NCBI GenBank assembly: GCA_002432715.1 | Contig: DJGJ01000067.1 | Location: 1 to 19,678, forward strand | Source of the DNA: Sphaerochaeta sp. UBA5849 | Lineage (GTDB): Bacteria > Spirochaetota > Spirochaetia > Sphaerochaetales > Sphaerochaetaceae | Length of the DNA stretch: 19,678 nt | Direction of reading: 5' to 3' | Part shown: piece after piece, positions 1-7,893 of the stretch | Layout of the letters: each line of letters opens with the position of its first letter | Position numbering within the stretch: position 1 is the first letter of the stretch | The notes under the pieces: generated by a model | Seen by the model: the letters and a program-made list of their open reading frames with translations, nothing else | Told to the model about the DNA's origin: nothing | The model's database searches: none | Made by a program: the position numbers and the translations under genes

Positions 1-33
1 GTCAATATATGCTATATATAAATGATTTATTTT

Positions 34-369
34 TTAACAAATCCTTACATATCTTTGGGCAAGATTGTTCATCACCTCCTCCTTCACCCGTTCATAGGTG
101 ATCAGGTCGTTCTGTGTTCCCTCCGTCTCCAAATAGGCGAGGACCTGGGCATTGGTGGTGCTCCAGCGTATCAGCGAATCGATGGCAACCATGTGCTCCC
201 TGGCTTTCGCCCCGATGAACTGCAGGTTGAATTCAGTGGAGGAGATCTGGCTTTGGAGGGCAAACGACCGAAAGAGGAAAAAGCTGAAGGTGGCCACCAA
301 AAACGCAAGGGTGAGGGTGAATGTCACCGTGATCAGGGTAATTTTTCCCTTCAGGGTTTTCAGTCGCAT
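34..369 (-). pseudogene. Truncated sensor histidine kinase (YesM-like), N-terminal part only
   Basis: The frame encodes about 111 residues. It has a basic start (MRLKTLKGK), one transmembrane helix at about residues 9-34, and the beginning of an extracytoplasmic sensor region (SLIRWSTTNAQVLAYL, then a VKEEVMNN stretch). This layout is typical of the amino end of YesM/LytS-type sensor kinases, which usually have a second membrane helix, HAMP, His-kinase and ATPase parts and 550-600 residues. None of these follow, because the frame stops at 34-36 just where the DNA turns very AT-rich. The start at 369 is chosen because AAGGAGG lies 5 bases upstream; an in-frame ATG at 441 lacks such a site. It is divergent from the sugar ABC operon, the usual place for a cognate two-component system. 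It may be a gene broken by insertion or rearrangement. The kinase assignment rests on the N-terminus alone. Confidence 0.5.
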
Positions 370-501
370 ACAGACCTCCTTGGTAGAGTATGGGACCAGA
401 TTCTTGGTTTCCGCAATCAGAAAGCTGATGGATGGGAACATCTTCGGAAAATTCTACAGGTTTGAAGATAAAAGTGCAGGATTTTCAAGATTTGCGGAAA
501 A

Positions 502-519
502 TTGTCAATGTTTTGTCAA
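502..519 (+). promoter_or_regulatory. Tandem TTGTCAA direct repeats, candidate activator site
   Basis: TTGTCAA occurs at 502-508 and 513-519, start to start 11 bp, one helical turn. This lies in the divergent region between the kinase stub and the sugar ABC operon. Just upstream, ATTTTC (481-486) and GAAAAT (497-502) form an inverted repeat, and CGGAAAATT occurs at 445 and 495, 50 bp apart. Direct repeats phased by one turn suit an AraC-type response regulator, which is the usual partner of YesM kinases. No good -10 hexamer follows either repeat at normal spacing, so I cannot assign a promoter. Confidence 0.3.
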
Positions 520-570
520 GCGAATTACATGGAGTTGTGCCAAAATGGGCCGTACCCTTGATGTTGGAAG

Positions 571-585
571 CGGGGAATATCCCCG
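571..585 (+). other. Short leader hairpin before the sugar-binding protein gene
   Basis: CGGGGA (571-576) and TCCCCG (580-585) form a perfect 6-bp inverted repeat around ATA. It ends 17 bases before the AAGGAGG ribosome site. There is no T run after it, so it is not a terminator. It could stabilise the 5' leader or be chance. Confidence 0.25.
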
Positions 586-614
586 GCTTGTATGAACCGT
601 AAGGAGGTTTAATC

Positions 615-1901
615 ATGAAAAAGGCACTCACTATCATTCTGGTACTCTGCCTGGTATTCAGTTCTGTGTTCGCACAGGGAACCAAGGAAGCAGCAGCATC
701 CACGGCCGAAGGTACGACCAACCTCAAGTGGGCATTGTGGGATATAGCATCCACAACCTATTACGAACCGTTGATCAAGGCTTACGAGGCAAAGAACCCG
801 AATGTCACGATCGAAATGCTTGACCTCGGCTCTGCTGACTTTATGACCATGCTGCAGACCCAGCTCTCCGGTGGAGACTCCTCGATCGATATAGTCACCA
901 TCAAGGACATCCCGGGATACAACAACCTGGTCAAACGCAATCTCTTGATGAACCTGAACGACAAGATCAAGAGCGAGAAGGTCGACGTTTCCCTGTATGG
1001 CGGCACCACCGACCAGATTTCTGTCGACGGCAAGCTCTACGGCATCCCGTTCCGCAGTGACTTCTGGGTTATTTTCTACAACAAGGATGTCTTTGACAAA
1101 GCCGGCGTTGCATATCCCGACAACGACATGACCTTTGCTGAATATGATGCACTCGCCCGCAGGATGACCAGCGGCACAGGAGCTGCCAAAGTCTACGGCG
1201 CCCACTACCATACTTGGAGATCGGCAGTACAGCTGTTCGGTATCCTCGATGGCAAGAATACCATCGTCGACGGCACCTACAACTTCCTCAAGCCCTACTA
1301 TGAGATGGTCCTCAGTCAGCAGAAGGATGGCATTGTACAGGATTACGCCACCCTCAAGACCTCTTCCACCCACTACAGCGGGGTTTTCTACAACAACAGT
1401 GTAGCCATGATGAACATGGGTTCCTGGTTCATCGCCACCCTCATCAACCAGATCGAGCAGGGCAAGACCGAGGTGAAGAACTGGGGTCTGGCCAAGTATC
1501 CTCATGCCGAAGGTGTGCCTGCCGGAACGACGCTTGGAACCATCACCAGTCTTGGTGTCAGCAATGCTTCCAAGAAGAAGGACGCAGCATTTGACTTTGT
1601 GAAGTTCGTCACTGGACCTGAAGGCGCCCAGATCATTGCCAAGACCGGTACGATTCCCGCAATCAAGGATGCCGAGGTCGTAAAGATCATCGCTTCCAAG
1701 CCCGGCTTCCCCTCCGACCAGGGCAGCAGGGATGCTTTGCAGGTTGCCAAGACCTACCTTGAGATGCCGCTGCACGAGAGAGCCGGTGAGATCGAGGTCG
1801 TCCTCAACCAGGTCCATGATGAGATCATGACCAACAACATCAGCATCGATGCAGGTCTTGCAAAGATGAACGAACAGGTTCAGAAGATTCTGGCCAAATA
1901 A
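615..1901 (+). CDS. Sugar ABC transporter, extracellular substrate-binding protein
   Basis: A 428-residue solute-binding protein of the MalE/UgpB type (family 1 of bacterial extracellular solute-binding proteins). It would capture an oligosaccharide in the periplasm and hand it to the two permeases downstream. Residues 1-20 are a signal peptide (two lysines, a hydrophobic core, then SVFA before Gln21). Cys12 lies inside the core and not at the cleavage point, so it looks secreted and not lipid-anchored. Length and the family-like stretches KLYGIPFRSDFWVIFYNKDVFDKAG and AAFDFVKFVTGPEGAQ fit the family. AAGGAGG sits 8 bases before the ATG. It is the first gene of an operon with two permeases, a GH88 hydrolase and a heparinase-type lyase, so the ligand is probably an unsaturated uronate-containing oligosaccharide. 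That ligand is inferred from context, not from binding-site residues. Confidence 0.9.
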   Translation: MKKALTIILVLCLVFSSVFAQGTKEAAASTAEGTTNLKWALWDIASTTYYEPLIKAYEAKNPNVTIEMLDLGSADFMTMLQTQLSGGDSSIDIVTIKDIPGYNNLVKRNLLMNLNDKIKSEKVDVSLYGGTTDQISVDGKLYGIPFRSDFWVIFYNKDVFDKAGVAYPDNDMTFAEYDALARRMTSGTGAAKVYGAHYHTWRSAVQLFGILDGKNTIVDGTYNFLKPYYEMVLSQQKDGIVQDYATLKTSSTHYSGVFYNNSVAMMNMGSWFIATLINQIEQGKTEVKNWGLAKYPHAEGVPAGTTLGTITSLGVSNASKKKDAAFDFVKFVTGPEGAQIIAKTGTIPAIKDAEVVKIIASKPGFPSDQGSRDALQVAKTYLEMPLHERAGEIEVVLNQVHDEIMTNNISIDAGLAKMNEQVQKILAK

Positions 1902-1917
1902 GTTCTCCGCAGTTTCG

Positions 1918-1945
1918 GGTACAGGGGGCAAGTGCTCCCTGTACC
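1918..1945 (+). other. Intercistronic stem-loop between binding protein and permease genes
   Basis: A 12-bp stem with one G-T pair (left arm 1918-1929, right arm 1934-1945) and an AAGT loop sits in the 69-bp gap. No T run follows, so it is probably not a strong terminator. Such hairpins behind a binding-protein gene commonly protect its mRNA 3' end and let the binding protein be made in excess over the permeases. That role is inferred by analogy with malE-malF. Confidence 0.55.
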
Positions 1946-1970
1946 ATAGTATGTACGAGAGGATGGTTTC

Positions 1971-2849
1971 ATGGCCTCAAAGAAAGCTAACTTCAAAAAA
2001 CAGTTGGTTGCTTATAGTTTCATAGCGCCCAACTTCATCGGGTTTGCCATTTTTACGCTGGTTCCCATTGTATTTGCCGTTGTTTTGGCCTTTCTTCACT
2101 GGGATGGTTCAAATCCCATGGAGTGGGCGGGATTGGCTAACTTTTCCGAGTTGCTGCACGACGACCAGTTCAAGGCAGCCTTGAAAAACACCATTGTCTA
2201 TACCGCCGGTACGGTTCCACTCACCCTGCTGGCAAGTTTGTTTCTCGCTGTGATTCTGAACCAGGGCATAAAGGCCCGTAATTTTTTTCGAACGGTAATC
2301 TTTTTCCCGTACATCGCTTCCTTGGTTGCCGTTGCCGCTGTTTGGAATATGATCTTCAATCCCTCCAAGGGACCGGTGAACATGCTGTTATATGCACTTG
2401 GGTTCGAAAATGTTCCAGGTTGGGCTGCAGACAAGGATTGGGCGATGATCACCATCATACTGTTCAGCGTCTGGAAGTACATGGGGTATTACATGATTAT
2501 ATACCTTGCAGGCCTTCAGGGCATTAATCCTGAGTTGTATGAAGCGGCAAACCTCGATGGGACAAACGCTTGGCAGCGATTCCGCTATGTAACCGTCCCT
2601 CAGCTCAGCGCAACCACCTTTTTTATATTGGTGATGCTCACCATCCAGTGCTTCAAGGTCTATGATATTGTCTATATGGTAACCCAGGCCGGTCCGGGGA
2701 CTGCCACGTTGGTCCTGGTCTATGATATCTACAACAAGGCCTTCATCAGTTGGAATCTTGGCTCTGCCAGTGCAGTGGCCATGGTGCTCTTCGCCCTGGT
2801 ACTCGCCGTCACCTTGATTCAATTCAGCTCTGAGAAGCGGATGCACTAG
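1971..2849 (+). CDS. Sugar ABC transporter permease, MalF/UgpA type
   Basis: A 292-residue inner-membrane permease with about six hydrophobic helices (near residues 15-42, 72-97, 107-127, 158-180, 205-230 and 258-283). The cytoplasmic EAA loop that docks the ATPase starts at Glu191 (EAANLDGTNAWQRFRYVTVP), with the conserved Gly at 197. The N-terminal motif AYSFIAPNFIGF is typical of the MalF/UgpA partner. GAGAGGATGG provides the ribosome site. It pairs with the MalG-type gene 11 bp downstream. No ATPase gene is present in the operon, so the pair probably uses a shared MsmK/UgpC-type ATPase encoded elsewhere, as is common for family 1 carbohydrate transporters. Confidence 0.92.
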   Translation: MASKKANFKKQLVAYSFIAPNFIGFAIFTLVPIVFAVVLAFLHWDGSNPMEWAGLANFSELLHDDQFKAALKNTIVYTAGTVPLTLLASLFLAVILNQGIKARNFFRTVIFFPYIASLVAVAAVWNMIFNPSKGPVNMLLYALGFENVPGWAADKDWAMITIILFSVWKYMGYYMIIYLAGLQGINPELYEAANLDGTNAWQRFRYVTVPQLSATTFFILVMLTIQCFKVYDIVYMVTQAGPGTATLVLVYDIYNKAFISWNLGSASAVAMVLFALVLAVTLIQFSSEKRMH

Positions 2850-2860
2850 AGAGGCACAGC

Positions 2861-3697
2861 ATGCAAATATACTCCAACAAACAAAAAGTTACCAAGACCC
2901 TTCTTTATACGCTCCTCGTGGTGTGTTCGCTTGCGATGCTGATGCCCTTTGTATGGATGCTCAGCTCGTCGCTCAAGCTCGACAAGGATGTTTTTACATT
3001 CCCCATCGAGTGGATTCCTTCCAATCCCAGGTGGAAGAACTATGCAGAAATCTGGACCACCATCCCCTTGGCTCAGTTTCTCAAGAACACAGCCAAGCTC
3101 ACCATCATCGTAACCCTCCTGCAGTTGCTTACTTCCTCCTTTGCCGCCTATGCCTTTGCAAAGTTGCAGTTCAAAGGTCGTGATATTCTTTTCTTGGGAT
3201 ATGTGGCCACCATTGCCATGCCTTGGCAGGTGTATATGGTTCCGCAGTTCATATTGATGCGCTCCTTCGGCCTGAACAACACCCATTTGGCGATCATATT
3301 TCTCCAGGCGTTCAGCGCCTTCGGTGTATTTTTGATGAAGCAGTTTTATATGAGCGTACCCGATGAGCTGTGTGAAGCTGCGAGAATCGATGGCATGAGC
3401 GAGTATCGGATCTGGGTCCGGATCATGCTCCCGCTCTCAAAGCCGGCTCTCTCCACGCTGACAATTTTCACCTTCGTCAATACGTGGAACGACTTCCTTG
3501 GACCCTTGCTCTACTTGACCAGGATGGAGCTCAAGACCATCCAGATTGGCCTGAGGATGTTCATCAGCCAGTACTCCAGTGAATACGGCTTGATCATGGC
3601 GGCAAGTGTCGTGGCCCTTATTCCTGTCGTCATAGTCTTTCTTGCTTTACAGAAGTTCTTCGTGCAGGGTGTTGCTACTGCGGGCCTGAAGGGGTAG
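2861..3697 (+). CDS. Sugar ABC transporter permease, MalG/UgpE type
   Basis: A 278-residue permease that forms the second half of the membrane channel. The MalG-type N-terminus (LMPFVWMLSSSLK, then FTFPIEWIPSNPRWKNY) is followed by six membrane helices. The EAA loop starts at Glu172 (EAARIDGMSEYRIWVRIMLPLSKPAL), with Gly178. The conserved helix-5 end TFVNTWNDFLGPLLYL is present. The ribosome site is weak (GAGAGGC), and with an 11-bp gap after the MalF-type gene translation is probably coupled. The stop codon is 2 bp before the GH88 start, so the genes are co-transcribed. Confidence 0.92.
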   Translation: MQIYSNKQKVTKTLLYTLLVVCSLAMLMPFVWMLSSSLKLDKDVFTFPIEWIPSNPRWKNYAEIWTTIPLAQFLKNTAKLTIIVTLLQLLTSSFAAYAFAKLQFKGRDILFLGYVATIAMPWQVYMVPQFILMRSFGLNNTHLAIIFLQAFSAFGVFLMKQFYMSVPDELCEAARIDGMSEYRIWVRIMLPLSKPALSTLTIFTFVNTWNDFLGPLLYLTRMELKTIQIGLRMFISQYSSEYGLIMAASVVALIPVVIVFLALQKFFVQGVATAGLKG

Positions 3698-3699
3698 GA

Positions 3700-4845
3700 A
3701 TGAAAGAGATTGCAAACCAAACCGTTCTGAAAGCACTCGATGAGGCTGCAAGCCAAGTCAGAAGGAATCTGAGTTCGTTCACCTACCAGTGTCAGAACCA
3801 TTCATCGGTCAACAATTTCTATCCCGCAGTCGAGAACAATCAATGGACCTGCGGGTTCTGGCCGGGTGAGGTCTGCCTTGCATATGAACATACCTCCGAT
3901 CCTGTGTTTTTGCATGCAGCGTATATTCTGTGCGAGAGCTTTCTTTCGCGGATCGAGCAGAAGATCGAGGTGGACCATCACGATATGGGCTTCCTCTATA
4001 CACCCTCCTGTGTCTCCTTGTACAAGTTGGATGGAAGCCTCAGAGCCAGGAGGGCCGCCCTGCTTGCTGCCGATCAGCTGCTCACGCGCTTTCAAGAGAA
4101 AGGTTCATTTCTCCAAGCCTGGGGAGCGATGGGGGCGAAGGGGAATTACCGCTTCATCATCGACTGCCTGATGAATCTGCCTTTGCTGTATTGGGCTGGC
4201 GAACAGACAGGTGATGAGAAGTATCGCTCGGTCGCCCTGCGACATACCCAAACCTGTCTTGCCAACTCTTTTCGGGCCGATGGTTCAACGTTTCATACGT
4301 TCTTCATGGATCCGGAGACAGGATTCCCTGTTCGTGGTGAGACCTGCCAAGGCTATCGGGCCGATTCCTCCTGGGCCCGTGGTCAGGCATGGGGAATCTA
4401 CGGTTTGGCGATGAGCTACCGTTATACCTCCGATCCTGCGTGCATCGAGCAGTTCAGAACCTCCTCTGCGTACTTTCTTTCCAGGCTTCCCTCTGATTTG
4501 ATTCCCTACTGGGATTTGATTTTCACCCAAGGGGATGAGCCTCGCGACTCATCCTCTGCCTCCATCGCAGCATGCGGTTTTTTGGAGATGGCTTCGATGC
4601 TTGATGCCGATGAAGCGGCATACTACGTCTCCTGGGCCAAGGCCTTGATGCAAAGCCTCTATGAACACTATCGCGTCACCGATCCGAATCTTTCCAACGG
4701 TTTGGTTTTGCATGGTACATATTCCAAGAAATCACCGTATAATACCTGTATACCTGAAGGGGTTGATGAGTGTGTCTCATGGGGTGATTATTTCTACATG
4801 GAGGCACTGACCAGGCTCAAGGGTGGTTGGATTTCGTACTGGTAG
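3700..4845 (+). CDS. ugl: Unsaturated glucuronyl hydrolase, glycoside hydrolase family 88
   Basis: A 381-residue alpha/alpha-barrel hydrolase, the normal length for GH88. The family removes the 4,5-unsaturated uronic acid that polysaccharide lyases leave at the non-reducing end of oligosaccharides, by hydrating the double bond. The two catalytic aspartates of the Bacillus enzyme (D88 and D149) match Asp95 in DHHDMGFLY and Asp155 in FIIDCLMNLPLLYWA, with almost identical spacing. The RADSSWARGQAWGIYG segment is also a family signature. There is no signal peptide, so it acts in the cytoplasm. It starts 2 bp after the permease stop and ends 9 bp before the lyase, so it would finish the products of that lyase. 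Whether it prefers chondroitin, hyaluronan, heparin or another uronide cannot be read from the sequence. Confidence 0.9.
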   Translation: MKEIANQTVLKALDEAASQVRRNLSSFTYQCQNHSSVNNFYPAVENNQWTCGFWPGEVCLAYEHTSDPVFLHAAYILCESFLSRIEQKIEVDHHDMGFLYTPSCVSLYKLDGSLRARRAALLAADQLLTRFQEKGSFLQAWGAMGAKGNYRFIIDCLMNLPLLYWAGEQTGDEKYRSVALRHTQTCLANSFRADGSTFHTFFMDPETGFPVRGETCQGYRADSSWARGQAWGIYGLAMSYRYTSDPACIEQFRTSSAYFLSRLPSDLIPYWDLIFTQGDEPRDSSSASIAACGFLEMASMLDADEAAYYVSWAKALMQSLYEHYRVTDPNLSNGLVLHGTYSKKSPYNTCIPEGVDECVSWGDYFYMEALTRLKGGWISYW

Positions 4846-4854
4846 GAGGCTTGG

Positions 4855-6855
4855 ATGACAAGAAATGAGTATGCAAAGCAGACACGAATATGCTTTCTGG
4901 ATGACAGGGATGCTGTTGCCCGTTATGTAAAAACCCATGAAGCCGATACGCTGCAAAAAATTATCACCATCGCCGATGATGTGGTCAACCAATCATTCCT
5001 TTTCAACCTGCGCTGGGATATGGAACGTACCTTCGAGCCGGTGGTATTTGCAGATGAGATCGACTGGCTCCACCAGAGCGGTGATGACAGCGAGTGGGTC
5101 TTCGCTTTCAACCGGATGCGGTTCTGGATCTGCCTTGGACAGGCGTATGCATGCACCAAGGATGAGAAGTATGCCAGGGCGTTCGCCCATCAGTTGTGCG
5201 ACTGGTGCGGGCGAGTCAAACGTACCGACCCTGCCTGTGCAAAGGCTTGGAGGTCCATCGAGGCAGGACTGCGAATGGAATATTGGACCAAGGCGATGCA
5301 GTACTTCCTGGATAGTCCTTCCATCACTGAAGAGGTCATTGATGTCTTTCTCTGCTCGGTTGCCGAGCATGCCCGATTCCTCTATTCGGTGTGGGACAGC
5401 TATCACTTGATGAGCAATTGGGGAGTGTTGGAGAACCATGGGCTTTTCCTTGCATCCCTTGCCCTGCCCAAAAGTGAAACCACTGACATGTACACCAAGG
5501 AGGCTCTGAGGCGTCTGGCCCTGGAGATACAGATCCAGGTGTACGATGACGGGGTGCAATGGGAGCAGTCTTCCATGTACCACAACGAGGTGACGCACGA
5601 CTTTTTGGATGTGGTGCTGATGGCCAAGCGGCTCTCTCTTCCGATTGATGAAGTGATCAGAGAGAAAACCCACCTGATGTGCCGTGCCGGCATGGCTTGG
5701 CAGAAACCCGACGGGACTGAACCCTGCATGGGGGACAGCGACCGCATCGACCAACGGGATATCGTCAGCAAGGGTGCCTACCTGTATAACGACGGCGAAC
5801 TGAAGGGAGCCGGGTATCCCCATCTGGATTTCGATTGTGTCTGGGACCTGGGGGCCGAAGCAATTGCGGCGTATGACCGCCTACCGGGAATCAAAATGCA
5901 ACAAAGGCTCAGCGTTCTCTTTGAAAGCGGGAATGCGATCATCAGGCAAGGTGGTATGTATCTGAGGTTTCACTGTGGAACGCTTGGTGCAGGCCATGGG
6001 CACAGCGACAAGCTTCATTTCGACCTTTTTGCCAATGGTGAAGATATTTTGGTGGATGCAGGGCGGTTCACCTATGTACCGAAGGCCGAGCGTTTTGAGT
6101 TCAAGGATAGTACCGCTCACAATACCACCACCGTCGACCGCAAGAATTTTACTGTCTGCAAGGATAGTTGGGAGTGTTCAAAGCTTTCGGCTCCTTTGGG
6201 TTTCCGAGCGGTACAGAAGGGCCCTTACTGTGCTCTGCAAGGCAGCCATCAAGGATATCTCGATGTCGGGGTGCTTCCCAAACGGACGATTGTCACGCTC
6301 GGCGAGGACTTGATTCTCGTCTCTGATGCTTTCTTGAGTGCAGCCGAGCACACATACCAGAGTTACCTCCATTTCAATGACAGCGGCAAGGTGAAACTGA
6401 CCGATGATGGAACGTTCTTTGAGAGTCCGCTTTCAAAGGTTCAGGTCCTGACGGCCTGTAGAGGGGGTGTCACCCAATTTGTCAAGTCTACCCGCCTTTC
6501 ACGCCACTACAACCAACTCGTCAACAATAAAACATTGGTAAGCGAGATTGAATCGGTTGGTTTCGGTTCCCTGTTCACCCTGATTTCGGTGAACAAGGCA
6601 GGACAGTTCATCCCGGCCAGGATGTCCAAGGTACGGGTGATGAGCAACTTCAAGAAGATTCGTTTCGGTGACGATTGGATTGAGGCGGTAAAAATTCAAC
6701 GCGGAGATCAACAATGTATCGTAGTAGTTGCACACCAGGAGTGGGCGACCCCCACCGATACCTTCAATGCCGAGGGATGCACCGGCTTTGGTTCTGTTGT
6801 TGTGTTCAATACCGCCCAAGGCGAGAAGGAGATAGGTACGAGATTGTTCTGCTAA
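4855..6855 (+). CDS. Heparinase II/III-family polysaccharide lyase
   Basis: A 666-residue lyase with an N-terminal alpha/alpha toroid (about residues 30-350) and a C-terminal beta-sandwich heparinase II/III domain (about 360-600). The family cleaves uronic-acid linkages by beta-elimination. Candidate catalytic residues are Asn188 (SNWGVLENHG), Tyr242 (SSMYHNEVTH) and the histidines of GAGHGHSDKLHFDLF (His381, His383). The Asn-Tyr interval of 54 equals the one I recall for Bacteroides heparinase III. The DILVDAGRFTY strand is a family hallmark. No signal peptide is visible, so it probably cuts imported oligosaccharides inside the cell, unlike the secreted family members. TAGGAGG before the start overlaps the GH88 stop. 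It is the last gene of the operon; no terminator lies before the tRNA promoter 17 bp on. The exact substrate is unknown. Confidence 0.87.
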   Translation: MTRNEYAKQTRICFLDDRDAVARYVKTHEADTLQKIITIADDVVNQSFLFNLRWDMERTFEPVVFADEIDWLHQSGDDSEWVFAFNRMRFWICLGQAYACTKDEKYARAFAHQLCDWCGRVKRTDPACAKAWRSIEAGLRMEYWTKAMQYFLDSPSITEEVIDVFLCSVAEHARFLYSVWDSYHLMSNWGVLENHGLFLASLALPKSETTDMYTKEALRRLALEIQIQVYDDGVQWEQSSMYHNEVTHDFLDVVLMAKRLSLPIDEVIREKTHLMCRAGMAWQKPDGTEPCMGDSDRIDQRDIVSKGAYLYNDGELKGAGYPHLDFDCVWDLGAEAIAAYDRLPGIKMQQRLSVLFESGNAIIRQGGMYLRFHCGTLGAGHGHSDKLHFDLFANGEDILVDAGRFTYVPKAERFEFKDSTAHNTTTVDRKNFTVCKDSWECSKLSAPLGFRAVQKGPYCALQGSHQGYLDVGVLPKRTIVTLGEDLILVSDAFLSAAEHTYQSYLHFNDSGKVKLTDDGTFFESPLSKVQVLTACRGGVTQFVKSTRLSRHYNQLVNNKTLVSEIESVGFGSLFTLISVNKAGQFIPARMSKVRVMSNFKKIRFGDDWIEAVKIQRGDQQCIVVVAHQEWATPTDTFNAEGCTGFGSVVVFNTAQGEKEIGTRLFC

Positions 6856-6871
6856 GATTTTTCCAAGGATA

Positions 6872-6900
6872 TTTACAACCCCTTTCGATTTTGCTATGAT
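6872..6900 (+). promoter_or_regulatory. tRNA-Gly promoter
   Basis: TTTACA (6872-6877) and TATGAT (6895-6900) are separated by 17 bp. The start site would fall near 6907, six bases before the mature tRNA 5' end. This gives the tRNA its own sigma-70-type promoter, separate from the lyase operon. Confidence 0.75.
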
Positions 6901-6912
6901 GGCTGGACAGTC

Positions 6913-6984
6913 GCGCTAGTAGCACAATGGTTAGTGCTCGTGCTTCCCAAGCATGAGACGGGGGTTCGATTCCCCTCTGGCGCT
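6913..6984 (+). tRNA. tRNA-Gly, anticodon CCC
   Basis: A complete 72-nt cloverleaf. Acceptor GCGCTAG (6913-6919) pairs with CTGGCGC (6977-6983). The D stem is GCAC/GTGC, the anticodon stem CGTGC/GCATG with loop TTCCCAA (anticodon CCC at 6946-6948), and the T stem GGGGG/CCCCT with loop TTCGATT. The discriminator is T, as usual for bacterial glycine tRNAs. CCA is not encoded. It would read GGG codons. Confidence 0.96.
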
Positions 6985-6988
6985 CTTG

Positions 6989-7022
6989 CCCCCTTTGTCT
7001 TTGGACCGAGGGGGTTTGTTTT
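6989..7022 (+). terminator. Terminator of tRNA-Gly
   Basis: CCCCCT (6989-6994) pairs with AGGGGG (7009-7014) and is followed by TTTGTTTT. It begins four bases after the tRNA and probably also stops any read-through from the lyase operon. Confidence 0.7.
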
Positions 7023-7033
7023 GCCCCAAAGAT

Positions 7034-7060
7034 GAAGGCCGGGTATACGACCCGGCCTTC
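7034..7060 (-). terminator. Terminator of the encapsulin operon
   Basis: A perfect 11-bp stem (GAAGGCCGGGT, 7034-7044, with its complement at 7050-7060) and a 5-base loop lie 25 bp beyond the encapsulin stop. In the leftward direction it is followed by a short T-rich ATCTTT. It is back to back with the tRNA terminator, so the two transcription units are insulated from each other. Confidence 0.75.
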
Positions 7061-7085
7061 GAGAGCACATATTGATGGAAATTGG

Positions 7086-7871
7086 TTACTTGAATACAAC
7101 GATTGCTTTCGGTTCCAGCACCCTGAAGGTGAAGGACTCGGTTGCAAAGAGGGTGACTTCCTTGGTGTCATGGGTTTCATAACCAAGGGCGAAATCCTGT
7201 CCGATGGTCAGTTCGAGATTCTCATTGTTGTAGGGAACCAGAAGAGCCCCTTCCAGGCTGTTGGCAAGCACCACCTTCGAGCCGAGCATCTTCTCCACTC
7301 TGTCCAGAAGGCTCTTGCCATAGGAGTCACGGTTGAGAAGCAGCCATGTCTGCCTGCTGACAACCAACGTGTAGGGGCCGTGGATGAAACACTTCTTGAG
7401 CAACAGCATCCCTTCTGCAATCGAGTTGAGGATGTCGTTGTTTTCGGTTCCCAATGTCAGTGCCTTATGTGCAGATGACTCCTTCAGGCCCTTGATGCCT
7501 CCCTTTGCATACCCGTTGTACACAGCATTCTCCTCAAAGAGGGCCAGCTTTTCCAAGGCGGCATCGAGATTGTCGAAGTCGATGTCCTTCGCGCCACGGG
7601 CGAGGTTGTCCAGCTCCCACTTGTTCAGCGAGAAACGAATCCTTGCTTCGGTAAGAGGCTTGGCCGTATAGGTTCCGGCTTTCACCTCGCCATCGTCAAC
7701 CAAGGCAAGCCTGCCTTCGCTGATCACGGTGAAGTCGATGCCCTTCGGACCGTCGACATCAACCACCTTGCGGGCGGTAAGGCGGGAGAGCAGTACTTGT
7801 TTTGCCCGTGCTTCTATTTCGGCCCATGCTTGTGCGGAAAGAGGGGCGAGTTCGCGTTTAAACATATCCAT
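7086..7871 (-). CDS. enc: Family 1 encapsulin shell protein
   Basis: A 261-residue HK97-fold capsid-like protein that self-assembles into a proteinaceous nanocompartment. It closely follows the Thermotoga maritima encapsulin pattern: FKRELAPLSAQAWAEIEARA at the start, RKVVDVDGPKG, the FSLNKWELDNLARG segment at about residues 80-95, HGPYTLVVSRQTW, LTIGQDFALGYE, and LFATESFTFRV near the C-terminus. The ATG at 7871 lies 10 bases after GGAGG; a TTG two codons earlier is only 4 bases from it and less likely. It is 22 bp downstream of its cargo gene, the usual cargo-then-shell order, and is followed by a strong hairpin terminator. The length is normal and I see no added domain. In this family the shell stores or shields the cargo reaction, here iron oxidation. 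Confidence 0.95.
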   Translation of the reverse strand: MDMFKRELAPLSAQAWAEIEARAKQVLLSRLTARKVVDVDGPKGIDFTVISEGRLALVDDGEVKAGTYTAKPLTEARIRFSLNKWELDNLARGAKDIDFDNLDAALEKLALFEENAVYNGYAKGGIKGLKESSAHKALTLGTENNDILNSIAEGMLLLKKCFIHGPYTLVVSRQTWLLLNRDSYGKSLLDRVEKMLGSKVVLANSLEGALLVPYNNENLELTIGQDFALGYETHDTKEVTLFATESFTFRVLEPKAIVVFK

Positions 7872-7893
7872 AGTCAACTATCCTCCAATGGTG

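Noticed and set aside
609..1931. Long open frame of 440 codons on the minus strand
   Set aside because: It is the mirror of the substrate-binding protein gene, lacks a ribosome site and matches no family I know. The plus-strand frame has a signal peptide, strong ribosome site and clear family features.
6913..6984. tRNA-Gly as an integration site for a mobile island carrying the encapsulin operon
   Set aside because: No copy of the tRNA 3' end, no integrase and no mobile gene is found elsewhere in the window. The neighbouring genes look like ordinary chromosomal ones.
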